From Promethearchaeota archaeon (GTDB taxonomy: Archaea; Asgardarchaeota; Lokiarchaeia; Sigyniarchaeales; SOKP01), in contig RDOE01000002.1 in assembly GCA_011364975.1 (NCBI GenBank), positions 37,188-101,187 on the forward strand: a stretch of DNA of 64,000 bases, read 5' to 3'. Shown here one piece after another: positions 44,939 to 54,359 of this stretch. Each line of letters opens with the position of its first letter. The stretch's first letter is position 1. Position numbers and translations under genes: made by a program. Below the pieces are notes generated by a model. That model was not told the DNA's origin. It made no database searches and saw only the letters and a program-made list of their open reading frames with translations.

Positions 44939-46102
44939 ATGATAGATGAAAGTCGAATAGAAGAAACAGTTAAGGCAATATCTTTCCCTAGATTATCTGG
45001 AACTGCGGATGAACGTAAGATTTTAACATTAATGTCTAAAAAGTTATCGATGCTCAATTTAGACCTTCATATTCAAGATTTTGAATTTAGTACTTTTTTT
45101 GGTAGATCTTACCCTAAGATCGGATTTCTTTTTGGTTTTGTTCTAATTGTCTTTTTCTACCTAAATTTTGAGTCAATTCTAATTCCAGTTTTATCATTAA
45201 TTATTTTGATTACCTTAATTTCTACATTTTTAATCACTCGAAACCCGGAAAATATTAGATTAAAGAGAATATTATCTTCGGCAAATATTTACGTTAAAAT
45301 CTTACCATCTGAGGAAAAACAAGAAGAACAAGACACTAATAACCTTAATATCTTTTTCTTTTCTCATTTAGACTCTAAAGGTCAGAGATTCTCTATACTG
45401 GCTCGGATTAGAGCAATAAGAGTATGGGCTTTCACTTCTTTAATATTAGTTGTGATTATAATTCTTAAAAATTATTTATTCATTCAATTAGCTTTACTCT
45501 TTTATGGTATTGGACTTATTCCTTTTATCTTAAATTTAATAGCAACAATATTAATCCTATTTAATACTTCTAATAATTTATCTGACGGTGCGATTGATGA
45601 TGCATCTGGAATTTCATGTGTATTTGAACTTTTAAACCATTATTTGGAACCAGAATCACGATTAAAAAACTTTAACTTATTTTTTATTTTTACTGGAGCT
45701 GAGGAATGTGGTACAATGGGAATACGTAATTTTTATAAATTAATTAAGGATTTAAGTAAAGAAAGTATATTCTTTTTCAACTTTGACTCTATAGCGGAAA
45801 GTATTTATTTATTTCCGGGTAAAAACCATTCTAATAGAGTTAAAACTCTTTACAAAATGTTTTTATCAAATAAAATGGGATTAGAGATAAAAAGTAACCC
45901 TAAGAAAATTTATTTTGGGTCTCATTCTGATGGTTATTACATGAAAAGAATGGGATTTGATGGTATTGGAATAGGAGATATGGATTGTTATAAATATATT
46001 CATTCTATAAACGATACGCCTGATAGAGTTAACTATTCCCTTTTGAAGAAATTATGTGAAGTTATTATAGATGTTTTAGATTCTTATGATAAGCAATTTT
46101 AA
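44939..46102 (+). CDS. M28-type metallopeptidase with membrane helices inside the domain
   Basis: 387 residues. Zinc-site motifs of family M28 appear in order: 'FFSHLDSKG' (His, Asp), 'DGAIDDASGISCVFE' (Asp), 'FTGAEECGTMGIRNF' (Glu-Glu), 'FFNFDSIAES' (Asp) and 'YIHSINDTPDRV' (His). Two hydrophobic helices (about 60-100) precede the first motif and two more (about 165-208) lie between HLD and GAIDD. The protease core is therefore threaded through the membrane. A paralogue is at 56653. Likely an aminopeptidase acting at the membrane face. Confidence 0.82.
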   Translation: MIDESRIEETVKAISFPRLSGTADERKILTLMSKKLSMLNLDLHIQDFEFSTFFGRSYPKIGFLFGFVLIVFFYLNFESILIPVLSLIILITLISTFLITRNPENIRLKRILSSANIYVKILPSEEKQEEQDTNNLNIFFFSHLDSKGQRFSILARIRAIRVWAFTSLILVVIIILKNYLFIQLALLFYGIGLIPFILNLIATILILFNTSNNLSDGAIDDASGISCVFELLNHYLEPESRLKNFNLFFIFTGAEECGTMGIRNFYKLIKDLSKESIFFFNFDSIAESIYLFPGKNHSNRVKTLYKMFLSNKMGLEIKSNPKKIYFGSHSDGYYMKRMGFDGIGIGDMDCYKYIHSINDTPDRVNYSLLKKLCEVIIDVLDSYDKQF

Positions 46103-46165
46103 AAAAGAGATTAAATCATATAATTATAGAGTTAAATATTAATTAAATCAAATTCCCAACTAGAA

Positions 46166-47722
46166 GTGCTTAACATCGAGGATTTAACTGACAAGGATTT
46201 AGGTGTTGTTTTAACTCCACCCAGAACGGCAGAATACATTATAAACAAATTAGGAAAAATTGGAGAAGATAAAGTTGTTCTTGATCCTTGCGTTGGTTCT
46301 GGAATTTTTATAGAGATTTTATTAAAATCAGGATTAAAGCAAGATCAGATATTCTGCTATGATATAAATCCAAATTTTAAGGTAAAAATTGAAGATATGG
46401 TTTCTAATTTTAAAATTTTAGATACTTTGCTGTCGATTTCCCTAAAGGACCATAATAAATTCGATTATGTTGTTGGAAATCCACCATATTTGAATAAATC
46501 TAGTACTTATATAAAAAGAAATAAAACAAAATTGAGAAAGCTCTATGGCAGTATTAATGCTCATGAAACTTATTCAATGTTTATTGTTAATAGTATTTGG
46601 AGATTAAAGGAAGGAGGGAAGTTAGGTTTCATAACCAGTGATTCATTTCTTTCGCTAAGTACTCATACAAGATTGAGGAAATTTATTTTAGATACTTGTA
46701 TTATAAATGAAATTCTGTTAGCCCCTAAAGATTTATTTTCCAGTCAAAATGTAAGTATAAATCCATTAATTATTATATTAACTAAATGTTCAGGTCAAAA
46801 TAACTTAAAAAACAGATATAATAACGTAATTAGGGTTATTCCGCGGGTTGCCTCAGAAGAAGAATATTGGAATCCAAAAATCGTAAACCTAATAGAACAA
46901 AAAAAGTACTTTTTATTACCTTTTAACATCTTCTTTATTGATGTAGAAGAAGGTATAATAAAATTATTTGAAAATGCCCCTAAATTAGAAGAATATGTGA
47001 AAGGTTATATCGGAATGCACACTCATAATAATCAAAAATATATCGCAGCTATTGCGGATTGCGATCTAGCCAATACTTTTAAAAAAAAAAATGAACGAAT
47101 CAATAAAGAAGATAAAAAGTATAAGATATTACCAAGAGAAGATTTAGAATCTAAAACTTGGAAACCCTATTTAAAAAGAGGAGGTTCTGAACAGTATTAT
47201 CGTCCAATTATCGAAGCTTTAGATTGGAGAGAAGGAGCAAGAAAGAATTATGACATTCCATACAATGTACCATTTGAAAAGGAAGGATTAGTTATTAGTG
47301 GAGTAAGTTCCAGATTAGCCGCAAGATATATGCCAAAAGGCTGTTATTGGGACTCTAATAAAGCAATTGGTTTCATTATTAAAACTAAATACCTTTCAAT
47401 CTATTATTTATTGGGTTTACTCAATAGTTCTTTATATAATTATCTTGCTAAAGGGATAATAAATAATACAAACAGTATCCAAATTAGCGGTATACATGCA
47501 TTACCTTTAATTTTACCAGATAAAGCTACGAAAGAAGAAGTTGAAATATACGTAAAAGAAATAATTAAAATGAAACAAAAGGATTTAATGTACGATTTCA
47601 CTCAACAACAAAAACTAATAGATAATCTTATCTTCAAATTTTACTCGAATAGATTTAATTTGTCAAATGACTTAAAATTAAAACTGGATTTGCAGTATTC
47701 TTCATATAGTTCTTCTTTTTAA
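46166..47722 (+). CDS. Eco57I/TaqI-like adenine DNA methyltransferase
   Basis: 518 residues, GTG start. 'GVVLTPPRTAEYIINKL' and 'VVLDPCVGSGIFIEIL' (motif I), 'FDYVVGNPPYLNKSS' (motif IV, NPPY). The C-terminal part ('YLLGLLNSSLYNYLA', 'NNTNSIQISGIHALPLILP') is the TaqI-like specificity domain. No endonuclease domain is seen in the protein or its neighbours, so it is an orphan methylase or a remnant of a restriction system. The sequence is well diverged from the one at 28800. Confidence 0.88.
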   Translation: MLNIEDLTDKDLGVVLTPPRTAEYIINKLGKIGEDKVVLDPCVGSGIFIEILLKSGLKQDQIFCYDINPNFKVKIEDMVSNFKILDTLLSISLKDHNKFDYVVGNPPYLNKSSTYIKRNKTKLRKLYGSINAHETYSMFIVNSIWRLKEGGKLGFITSDSFLSLSTHTRLRKFILDTCIINEILLAPKDLFSSQNVSINPLIIILTKCSGQNNLKNRYNNVIRVIPRVASEEEYWNPKIVNLIEQKKYFLLPFNIFFIDVEEGIIKLFENAPKLEEYVKGYIGMHTHNNQKYIAAIADCDLANTFKKKNERINKEDKKYKILPREDLESKTWKPYLKRGGSEQYYRPIIEALDWREGARKNYDIPYNVPFEKEGLVISGVSSRLAARYMPKGCYWDSNKAIGFIIKTKYLSIYYLLGLLNSSLYNYLAKGIINNTNSIQISGIHALPLILPDKATKEEVEIYVKEIIKMKQKDLMYDFTQQQKLIDNLIFKFYSNRFNLSNDLKLKLDLQYSSYSSSF

Positions 47723-47777
47723 AATCTTCAAACAGAAAACAAATAGATTATATAATAGGATTTAAATATTTTTGACA

Positions 47778-49601
47778 TTAAAGCTTTTCTCCTTTCATTT
47801 CCTCTTCATATTTTTCTCTACGTTTTTCCAAATATTCAGGAATTGTAACATCCCACCAACCAAGTGCTGGTGAACCAGTATAGGGATACTCTCTTTGAAC
47901 TTCGATTTCTAGTACTGCTGGTTTTTTAGATGCAGCAGCTCTTTCTAAAGCAGGTATAATATCTTGTTTTTTAGAGATTTTCTCAGCATAACATCCAAAA
48001 GCCTCACCTATCTTTGCAAAATCAGGTGTGTAGGTATTACCTTTAGAATCTTCAAAAGCGGTACCATACCCTCTATCTTCCCCAAAAGCCGCTTGCTGTA
48101 GATCTTTTATAGCGATCCAACCATGATTATTTAGTACTATAAAGAAAATATTTTCTAATCCAAGTTGAACAGCCATTGATAATTCTGAAATGGTCATCAT
48201 AAAATCACCATCTCCTACAAGAGCGACAACCTGTCGATCAAATTTACCTATATCAATAGATCCTAACTTAGCACCTATAGCTGCGGGTACACTATAACCC
48301 ATTGTCGAAAAACCACCAGCAGTAATGCAAGTTTTCGGTTCATAAAATTCTAACTCCTGAAGCATTTGAGCCTGAACATTTCCTGAACTGGTTACTATAA
48401 CAGCATCGCGATCAAAAAATTTTCGAATTTCTTTTAAAACAGTAGATATCATTACAGGGATTTTAGTATCATCTCTGTTCTTCTTAAGAAAACTAAACCA
48501 ACTTTCCTTATCCTTCTGCATTTCTTGAAAATATTCGCTATTGATATAATCTTTGGAATAGCCATTCAATTCTGTTAATATTTGCTTTAATGATAATTTA
48601 ACATCTCCAAGAATACCTAGGGTTACAGGATAGTTTTTTCCAATTTCATTAGGATCAATGTCTATTTGAATGAGTTTAGTTGGGGGGATAGAAAAACTAA
48701 CACCTTCCTTATAAGAGCTTGCGGTTTCATCGGCAAATCTACATCCTAAAGCAAGAATTACATCAGCAGTTGAGGTCATTTTTAATCCTATCGTTGTTCC
48801 TTTTGAACCTGCTGACCAACAATAAAGTGGATGGGAATTATCTATGATATCTTTTCCCATCATAGTTACCACAACAGCTGCTCCTAGTTTTTCAGCTAAA
48901 TTTCTCACTTCCTCGCTCGCATTAGAAGTTACAGCACCTCCTCCTATAAATAGAACGGGTCTTTTAGCAGTTTTCAGAATCTCTGTTGCGTCTTTGATAA
49001 GTTCAGGATCTGCCATAATTCTTCCTTTAGGTCTTCTTTCTGTAGGTTCTGGGATTTTAATGTCAATACTATTTGCTTGAACATCCATAGGAAGATCAAT
49101 ATGAACCGGACCTTTCCTTCCTGTTAACATGATGTTAAATGCTCTTTGCATGATTGTAGGTAATTGCCCCACAGTATCTACCTCAAAACTACGCTTTACA
49201 ATTGGTTCTAGAATTTTAGGCATATTGGAATCTTTTTTTCGTTCAATCTCTTGTAAAACTCCTTTCCCTCTCATGTGAACATGGGTATCGCCTGTTATAC
49301 ATAATACTGGAAATGAATCTACATATGCATCAGCAAGACCAATAGCTGTATTGATGGCTCCTGGTCCTATTGAAGTAAACACACATAAGGGCTTGTTAAC
49401 AATCCTATAATACCCTACAGCAAGATGTACTCCTGACATTTCTTGTTTAGGTTGGATTAATTTAAGCTTACTTTTATCTTTATAGAACGCATCGACCAAA
49501 GCTAAACATCCATGACCGGGAATGCCTACAACATAATTTACACCTTCTTTTATTAAATATTTAGCTACAATTTCTCCTCCAGTATATAAGGGCATTCTCA
49601 A
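47778..49601 (-). CDS. ThDP-dependent enzyme, acetolactate synthase/IolD-like
   Basis: 607 residues with the three ThDP-enzyme domains: PYR with catalytic Glu in 'QPKQEMSGVHLAVGYYR', the middle domain ('RPVLFIGGGAVTSN'), and PP with 'GDGDFMMTISELSMAVQLG...NNHGW'. Acetolactate synthases share this layout. Two traits, 'GIPGHG' near the start and 'GWWDVTIPEYLEKRREKYEEE' at the end, recall IolD (trihydroxycyclohexanedione hydrolase) of inositol breakdown. Two Gfo/Idh genes of inositol-dehydrogenase type are nearby. No small regulatory ALS subunit is adjacent. Specificity undecided. Confidence 0.82.
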   Translation of the reverse strand: MRMPLYTGGEIVAKYLIKEGVNYVVGIPGHGCLALVDAFYKDKSKLKLIQPKQEMSGVHLAVGYYRIVNKPLCVFTSIGPGAINTAIGLADAYVDSFPVLCITGDTHVHMRGKGVLQEIERKKDSNMPKILEPIVKRSFEVDTVGQLPTIMQRAFNIMLTGRKGPVHIDLPMDVQANSIDIKIPEPTERRPKGRIMADPELIKDATEILKTAKRPVLFIGGGAVTSNASEEVRNLAEKLGAAVVVTMMGKDIIDNSHPLYCWSAGSKGTTIGLKMTSTADVILALGCRFADETASSYKEGVSFSIPPTKLIQIDIDPNEIGKNYPVTLGILGDVKLSLKQILTELNGYSKDYINSEYFQEMQKDKESWFSFLKKNRDDTKIPVMISTVLKEIRKFFDRDAVIVTSSGNVQAQMLQELEFYEPKTCITAGGFSTMGYSVPAAIGAKLGSIDIGKFDRQVVALVGDGDFMMTISELSMAVQLGLENIFFIVLNNHGWIAIKDLQQAAFGEDRGYGTAFEDSKGNTYTPDFAKIGEAFGCYAEKISKKQDIIPALERAAASKKPAVLEIEVQREYPYTGSPALGWWDVTIPEYLEKRREKYEEEMKGEKL

Positions 49602-49771
49602 AACACTCTCATAGAAATAATTGGTTTTTAAATTAATATTATTAAAAATCTTAACTCAAAATTAAGGTTTTATTATCATCAACTTTAAAAATTCATTAAT
49701 CCCCTCCAGTTTATAAGTTGAACATCAAAAAAGTAATTTATACACTATATTAAGATTAATTTCTGAATTAG

Positions 49772-51073
49772 TTGATTAAGAATTTGCCATCTATTTTAGA
49801 AAAAATTCGGGTATTGGGAGAAAACTCAAAATACGACATCTGTGCTAGTACCGCTTCCAGTCGTTCAAAAAAGTATCCAAATTTATTTGGAGATTCAAAA
49901 AGTTGGATAGGGGCTACTGCTAAAGCCGGAATATGTCATAGTTATACTCCTGACGGGCGATGTATGAGTCTTTTCAAAACTTTATACACCAACAAATGTA
50001 TATATAATTGTAAATATTGTTTTTCTCATAACTGCAAGCAGAAAATGAGTTTTACACCAGAGGAATATGCTCAAACCTTCATGAAACTATATTCAATGAA
50101 TGTGGTAGAAGGGGTTTTTATCTCATCAGGAGTATATCGTAGCGCTGACGCAACTACAGATGAAATGTTGGAGGCGATAAAGCTTTTAAGATTCAAATAT
50201 AAATTTCGGGGATATATCCATTTTAAATGCTTGCCTGGTGTAAGTCAATACTTATTGAAAGAAGCTATAAGTTTGACTGATCGTATTTCAATTAATTCAG
50301 AGGCATCTAGTAAGGAACATCTTGCGGAAATTGCTGAACAAAAGGATTTTTATAATGACATAATAATGCGCCAAAGATGGTTAAAAGAAATTCGTATTAA
50401 GCATAATCAAGAGACCCTTAAAAATTTAAAAGATTTAAAGGAAGATTATAAGCTAAATTTTCAAGAAAAAATGATAAAGGCTCACCGTAAGGATGGATAT
50501 AAAACTTTTCGCTGGGATGGAGCTCCCATTCTAAATAGTGGTCAAACTACACAGTTTGTTGTTGGTGCTAGTAAAAATGAAACTGATTTCGATTTATTAA
50601 AAAGGATAGATTGGGGATATAAAGAAATTGATCTTAGAAGAGCTTACTTTTCGTCGTTTATTCCTATAGAGGGAACTCCATTGGCGAATAGACAAGCTGC
50701 TCCACTTACACGAGAACATAGATTATATCAAAGTGATTGGTTACTAAGAATTTACCATTACAAATTAAAAGAATTAAAAGAAATTCTTACAGAAGAAGGA
50801 AATTTACCCGAAGGAGATCCTAAATTGCATTTGGCTAGGCGGAATTTTGAGGATCATGGACCTATTGACCCGAATAAAGCTTCATATTATGAATTGCTAC
50901 GTATACCAGGTATTGGGCCCATATCGGCAAAAAGAATTATAAATTTACGCGCTAAAAAATTTATATTTAAACGTCGTGCTGAGTTAAAATCAGTTGGTGT
51001 AGTACTCAAACGGGCTGATCCTTTCCTTTTAATAAGCGGTCAAAATCAAAAAATTTTAACTAAATATATTTAA
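49772..51073 (+). CDS. Radical SAM protein with helix-hairpin-helix, DNA modification/repair type
   Basis: 433 residues, TTG start. Radical SAM Cys76-x3-Cys80-x2-Cys83 ('CIYNCKYC'), preceded by two more Cys ('GICHSYTPDGRC'). The C-terminus has an HhH motif, 'LLRIPGIGPISAKRIINLRAK', typical of DNA binding. It matches the family I know as 'putative DNA modification/repair radical SAM protein' (TIGR03916). Its usual partner gene (TIGR03915/DUF4130 type) follows 24 bases downstream. Confidence 0.88.
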   Translation: MIKNLPSILEKIRVLGENSKYDICASTASSRSKKYPNLFGDSKSWIGATAKAGICHSYTPDGRCMSLFKTLYTNKCIYNCKYCFSHNCKQKMSFTPEEYAQTFMKLYSMNVVEGVFISSGVYRSADATTDEMLEAIKLLRFKYKFRGYIHFKCLPGVSQYLLKEAISLTDRISINSEASSKEHLAEIAEQKDFYNDIIMRQRWLKEIRIKHNQETLKNLKDLKEDYKLNFQEKMIKAHRKDGYKTFRWDGAPILNSGQTTQFVVGASKNETDFDLLKRIDWGYKEIDLRRAYFSSFIPIEGTPLANRQAAPLTREHRLYQSDWLLRIYHYKLKELKEILTEEGNLPEGDPKLHLARRNFEDHGPIDPNKASYYELLRIPGIGPISAKRIINLRAKKFIFKRRAELKSVGVVLKRADPFLLISGQNQKILTKYI

Positions 51074-51097
51074 GTCATACACAGGTCAAAACTCTAG

Positions 51098-51772
51098 ATG
51101 ATGAAATCTATGAAAGAACCAAAAAGAAAAAAAGATCCTTTAGAAGTAAAAGGACGAGCAAAAGGATATTCTTGTGAAGAACTAGTTAAAAACCTTAAAA
51201 GACATTCTTCGTTTAGTCCAATTTTAATTCAACAAATAAAAAAAACGCCAAATGAAGTTTTACGTAATTTTGGGACTCCCTTTGCTAAAAAAGTGAATAA
51301 AATGATGAGAGAAGTTTTTACTGAAGCATATCGAGCAAAGCAATTTACTCGAACTAAAATTAATAATCGTGGTGTTTTATATGGTATTGTCTTATTAAGG
51401 CATAAAGTTATGGATCTAGTTTTGAAATATTTTCACGAAAGATGGCCAGAGTGCGTTGTTTGTCTTTATAATGAACATAACCTAAAAACAGGAATAATTA
51501 ATGAAAATGGAAGTATTATTGAAATGAACAAATCTCTTAAAGAAACTATTGAATATATTAGTAAAGACAGGGAAATTTTTCCCTACTTTAATGATATTCA
51601 ATTTTCAGGAGAAGAAATCTTTGAAACATTATATAACTCACAAAATATTCCGGAAAGAGAAAATTATAGATATTTTAGAAGTATGATTCCAAAAGCTTGC
51701 TTCGAATTACCTGGTATGAGAGGTGGGGTGGAGAAGCAATTTAAGAATAAAAAAATTAATGATTATTTTTGA
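51098..51772 (+). CDS. DUF4130-like partner of the radical SAM DNA-repair protein
   Basis: 224 residues, basic N-terminus. The C-terminal 'YNSQNIPERENYRYFRSMIPKACFELPGM' resembles the DUF4130/TIGR03915 ending (IxERxNxxxxRxxMPxxxWxxLPE). DUF4130 is often fused to uracil-DNA glycosylase-like domains in bacteria. It sits immediately after the radical SAM/HhH gene and the pairing is conserved in bacteria as I recall, which suggests a joint DNA base repair or modification function. The family match is moderate. Confidence 0.65.
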   Translation: MMKSMKEPKRKKDPLEVKGRAKGYSCEELVKNLKRHSSFSPILIQQIKKTPNEVLRNFGTPFAKKVNKMMREVFTEAYRAKQFTRTKINNRGVLYGIVLLRHKVMDLVLKYFHERWPECVVCLYNEHNLKTGIINENGSIIEMNKSLKETIEYISKDREIFPYFNDIQFSGEEIFETLYNSQNIPERENYRYFRSMIPKACFELPGMRGGVEKQFKNKKINDYF

Positions 51773-51791
51773 AAAAAAATAAAAGCCAATT

Positions 51792-52568
51792 TTAAATTAT
51801 TTTGGCAAATATTTCTTTAGCTTCTACGTAGGACGAATTTTTTTCTGATAACTCTAATAGATTTCCACCCAATAAATTAATTTTGGCAATCTCATCATTA
51901 TTAGAAATAAATCCAAGTAGTGTTACATTCTCTTTATTTACTTTCTTAAGTTCATCTAATAAAATATCTCTTAAATTTTCCGGAAATCGGTTACCAAGAA
52001 TCCAGATATTTTCAAATTTAAGATTTACCTCATCGGTAATTTCAAGAATTCTTTTAAGCGTATGAATTCCCATTTTTGAGGGATCTGAAACAATAATCAA
52101 ATCTGTAACATCTCTTCCCGTTTTTCTCGCAAAATGTTCTAAACCAGCGGGAGAATCCAGAAGAGTGATATCATAATTCTTTGAGAGAGTGTCTATAACC
52201 TTCTTAAGGACATCATTAATATAACAATAGCATCCCTCTCCTTCACTCCTTCCCATTTCTAGTAAGTCAAAATCATCCATTTCTATAAGACAGCTATAAA
52301 CATCAGATTCTATTAATTGATTTTTAGGAATATTAGGTGCTAATTTTAAACTTTGAATTTTGTCCTTTAACACTTTCATTTTACCCCCAATAGTATCACA
52401 AAATTGTATTTCTTCGCCTATAACATCTGCCACATTAGCATCGGGATCTGAATCAATAACGAGAATATCTTTTGCTTTCTTATTATCAATTATATATTTT
52501 AAAAAGAGGGCTAGACTCGTGGTTTTACCCACTCCACCTTTTCCCGCAAATGCAATAATTTTATTCAT
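51792..52568 (-). CDS. cooC: CooC-type nickel-insertion ATPase
   Basis: 258 residues. Deviant Walker A 'FAGKGGVGKTTSLALFL', 'VIDSDPDANV', then 'RSEGEGCYCYINDVLK' with the CxC metal-binding motif, and 'LLDSPAGLEHFARK'. CooC loads nickel into the C-cluster of carbon monoxide dehydrogenase as a dimer. CODH/ACS genes are not in the window, but the tetrahydromethanopterin genes fit an archaeal Wood-Ljungdahl pathway in the same organism. Confidence 0.88.
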   Translation of the reverse strand: MNKIIAFAGKGGVGKTTSLALFLKYIIDNKKAKDILVIDSDPDANVADVIGEEIQFCDTIGGKMKVLKDKIQSLKLAPNIPKNQLIESDVYSCLIEMDDFDLLEMGRSEGEGCYCYINDVLKKVIDTLSKNYDITLLDSPAGLEHFARKTGRDVTDLIIVSDPSKMGIHTLKRILEITDEVNLKFENIWILGNRFPENLRDILLDELKKVNKENVTLLGFISNNDEIAKINLLGGNLLELSEKNSSYVEAKEIFAKII

Positions 52569-52717
52569 TTTCTCTCTATCATTTTTATGATTATAATAAT
52601 ACTAGAAGAGAATTCTATTAAGATTAAAAATTTATTTTTCATATAATAAAAAGGAGCAATTATAAAATAATTTAAAATTAAAGAAGATAAATGATTACTT
52701 TGATAAATAATAAGTAT

Positions 52718-53533
52718 TTATTCTTGACGATAAACAGGAACAATTTTGGAAGTGAATTCGTCTAATGTATAAGGAAATTCTTCTTCACTGGAGATCTTTC
52801 CTAATTCAAGCATTATCTGTCGGGCTAGAAGCCAAAAAGCTACTCCTAAGGCCTTTTTACCGCGATTGTTCGCAGGAACTGCTAGATCTATCCCATCGAG
52901 CGTATCATCAGTATCAAAAAGAGCAACGACGGGTATTCGCGCTAATTTAGCTTCTCTTAGGATAACTTTATCAGCATGGGGATCAACTATTACTACTACT
53001 GAAGCATCTTTAATATAATCATCAATCAACGGGTTTGTAAGAGAGCCAGGGATAAATCTATCTGTAATCGCTCTGCACCCTAAAGCTTTGCAAAATTTTT
53101 TTACTGGTTCTTTTCCATATCGTCTTACGGAGGTTACGATTACTTTATCACTACCTTCTTCAACATATTTACTTAAAAATTTTGCAGCAATAGTCAACCG
53201 TTCATCGGTTTTGTTTAAATCAATAACATATAATCCATAATTCGTTTGTCTATAAATAAATCTTCGAGCATCTCCCGTTAATAATTTTGTACCGATATGA
53301 ATTCCACAACTTAAATAAAGTTGCTTTTTCTCCTCATCTTTATCAATTATTTTTTCTAGTCCTTCAACTTCTGCTTCTATGTCATTAGCGTCGAGTAATT
53401 CAAGTTCTTCTTCTAAATCCAATTCCTCTTCAAAATCCTCTACGAAATCCTCTTCAAAATCTTCATCTAACTCTTCTAAATTCTTTTTATCTTCTTTCTC
53501 TGATTTTTCGGTTTTTTTCTTTTTTTTAGCCAA
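52718..53533 (-). CDS. rps2: Small-subunit ribosomal protein uS2 with acidic N-terminal extension
   Basis: 271 residues. The core (about 65-265) is archaeal uS2: 'YLSCGIHIGTKLLTGDARRFIY', 'VIVTSVRRYGKEPVKKFC', 'RFIPGSLTNP', 'VVVIVDPHADKVILREAKLARIPVVALFDTDD'. Before it lies a 60-residue tail made of a Lys run ('AKKKKKTEKSEKEDKK') and then a Glu/Asp/Leu stretch. The tail is not part of the fold and is longer than in other archaeal uS2 I know. No other ribosomal genes flank it, unlike the usual operon with RNA polymerase and enolase genes. Confidence 0.92.
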   Translation of the reverse strand: MAKKKKKTEKSEKEDKKNLEELDEDFEEDFVEDFEEELDLEEELELLDANDIEAEVEGLEKIIDKDEEKKQLYLSCGIHIGTKLLTGDARRFIYRQTNYGLYVIDLNKTDERLTIAAKFLSKYVEEGSDKVIVTSVRRYGKEPVKKFCKALGCRAITDRFIPGSLTNPLIDDYIKDASVVVIVDPHADKVILREAKLARIPVVALFDTDDTLDGIDLAVPANNRGKKALGVAFWLLARQIMLELGKISSEEEFPYTLDEFTSKIVPVYRQE

Positions 53534-53738
53534 TGTATATACCCTGAAATGAAAGATTTAGTATATTATAATAACAATTTTAGATGTTTTAAATAAGCCA
53601 TCATAATTTTAATATTTTATTAAAAGAAATCTTCTATTTCTCATAGAACTAAAGATTTAATATAGCATGATAATTTAAATTATTATTATCCTAAAAAACA
53701 ATATATTGAAATTATAATTACAACATTACTACGGAATT

Positions 53739-54227
53739 ATGGTCTCTTACCGATTAGTTATTGGCATAACAGCTGGAATTACTATGAGTTTTTTTACAAT
53801 ATTCTTCTTTAATATGACGGATATATTAGTACAATTGAATCTTTATCTTCAAACAGATGTATTAAAATCAATCATAATATTATTAGGGGCTAATTTTAAA
53901 TTTGATATCATTTCGTTTTTTGCCGGAACGCCATCTTTTTTCGACTTTTTCGCACCTCAGTTGCTAGCAAGTATTTTTATTGGATTTTTAAGTGGAACTA
54001 TCGCCAAAGGTTTAAAAAGAGGTTTAATTGCTAGTTTAATTGTTGTTGTTGTTGATTTCTTAATTTGGATGTTATTGAGTGTCATTTCAGGAGAAGATTT
54101 AATGGCATTATTTCAAGGAGGACAGCTTTCTGCCACAATTGGAGGTGTATTAAGTGCTGTTATTGGTTCACTTCTAGGAGGTATCGTTGGAGGGGCAATC
54201 AGTGGTCCATATGAAGAAGTTTATTAA
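53739..54227 (+). CDS. Small Gly-rich membrane protein
   Basis: 162 residues with four hydrophobic helices (about 5-25, 40-60, 68-115 as two, 122-157). The last is glycine-rich: 'ATIGGVLSAVIGSLLGGIVGGAISG', a pattern seen in small archaeal DUF5518-like proteins. No catalytic motif. Function unknown; monocistronic. Confidence 0.6.
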   Translation: MVSYRLVIGITAGITMSFFTIFFFNMTDILVQLNLYLQTDVLKSIIILLGANFKFDIISFFAGTPSFFDFFAPQLLASIFIGFLSGTIAKGLKRGLIASLIVVVVDFLIWMLLSVISGEDLMALFQGGQLSATIGGVLSAVIGSLLGGIVGGAISGPYEEVY

Positions 54228-54359
54228 AGGTTTTTTATAAAGATTAAATTTAACTTTCATTCTGAAATTTATGGTTTTACGCGATGATTTTTACCCCTTT
54301 AGTATTAATTTTTATATGAATAATTAAATCTTAAAATTATTATTTATTTTTATAAAGCA

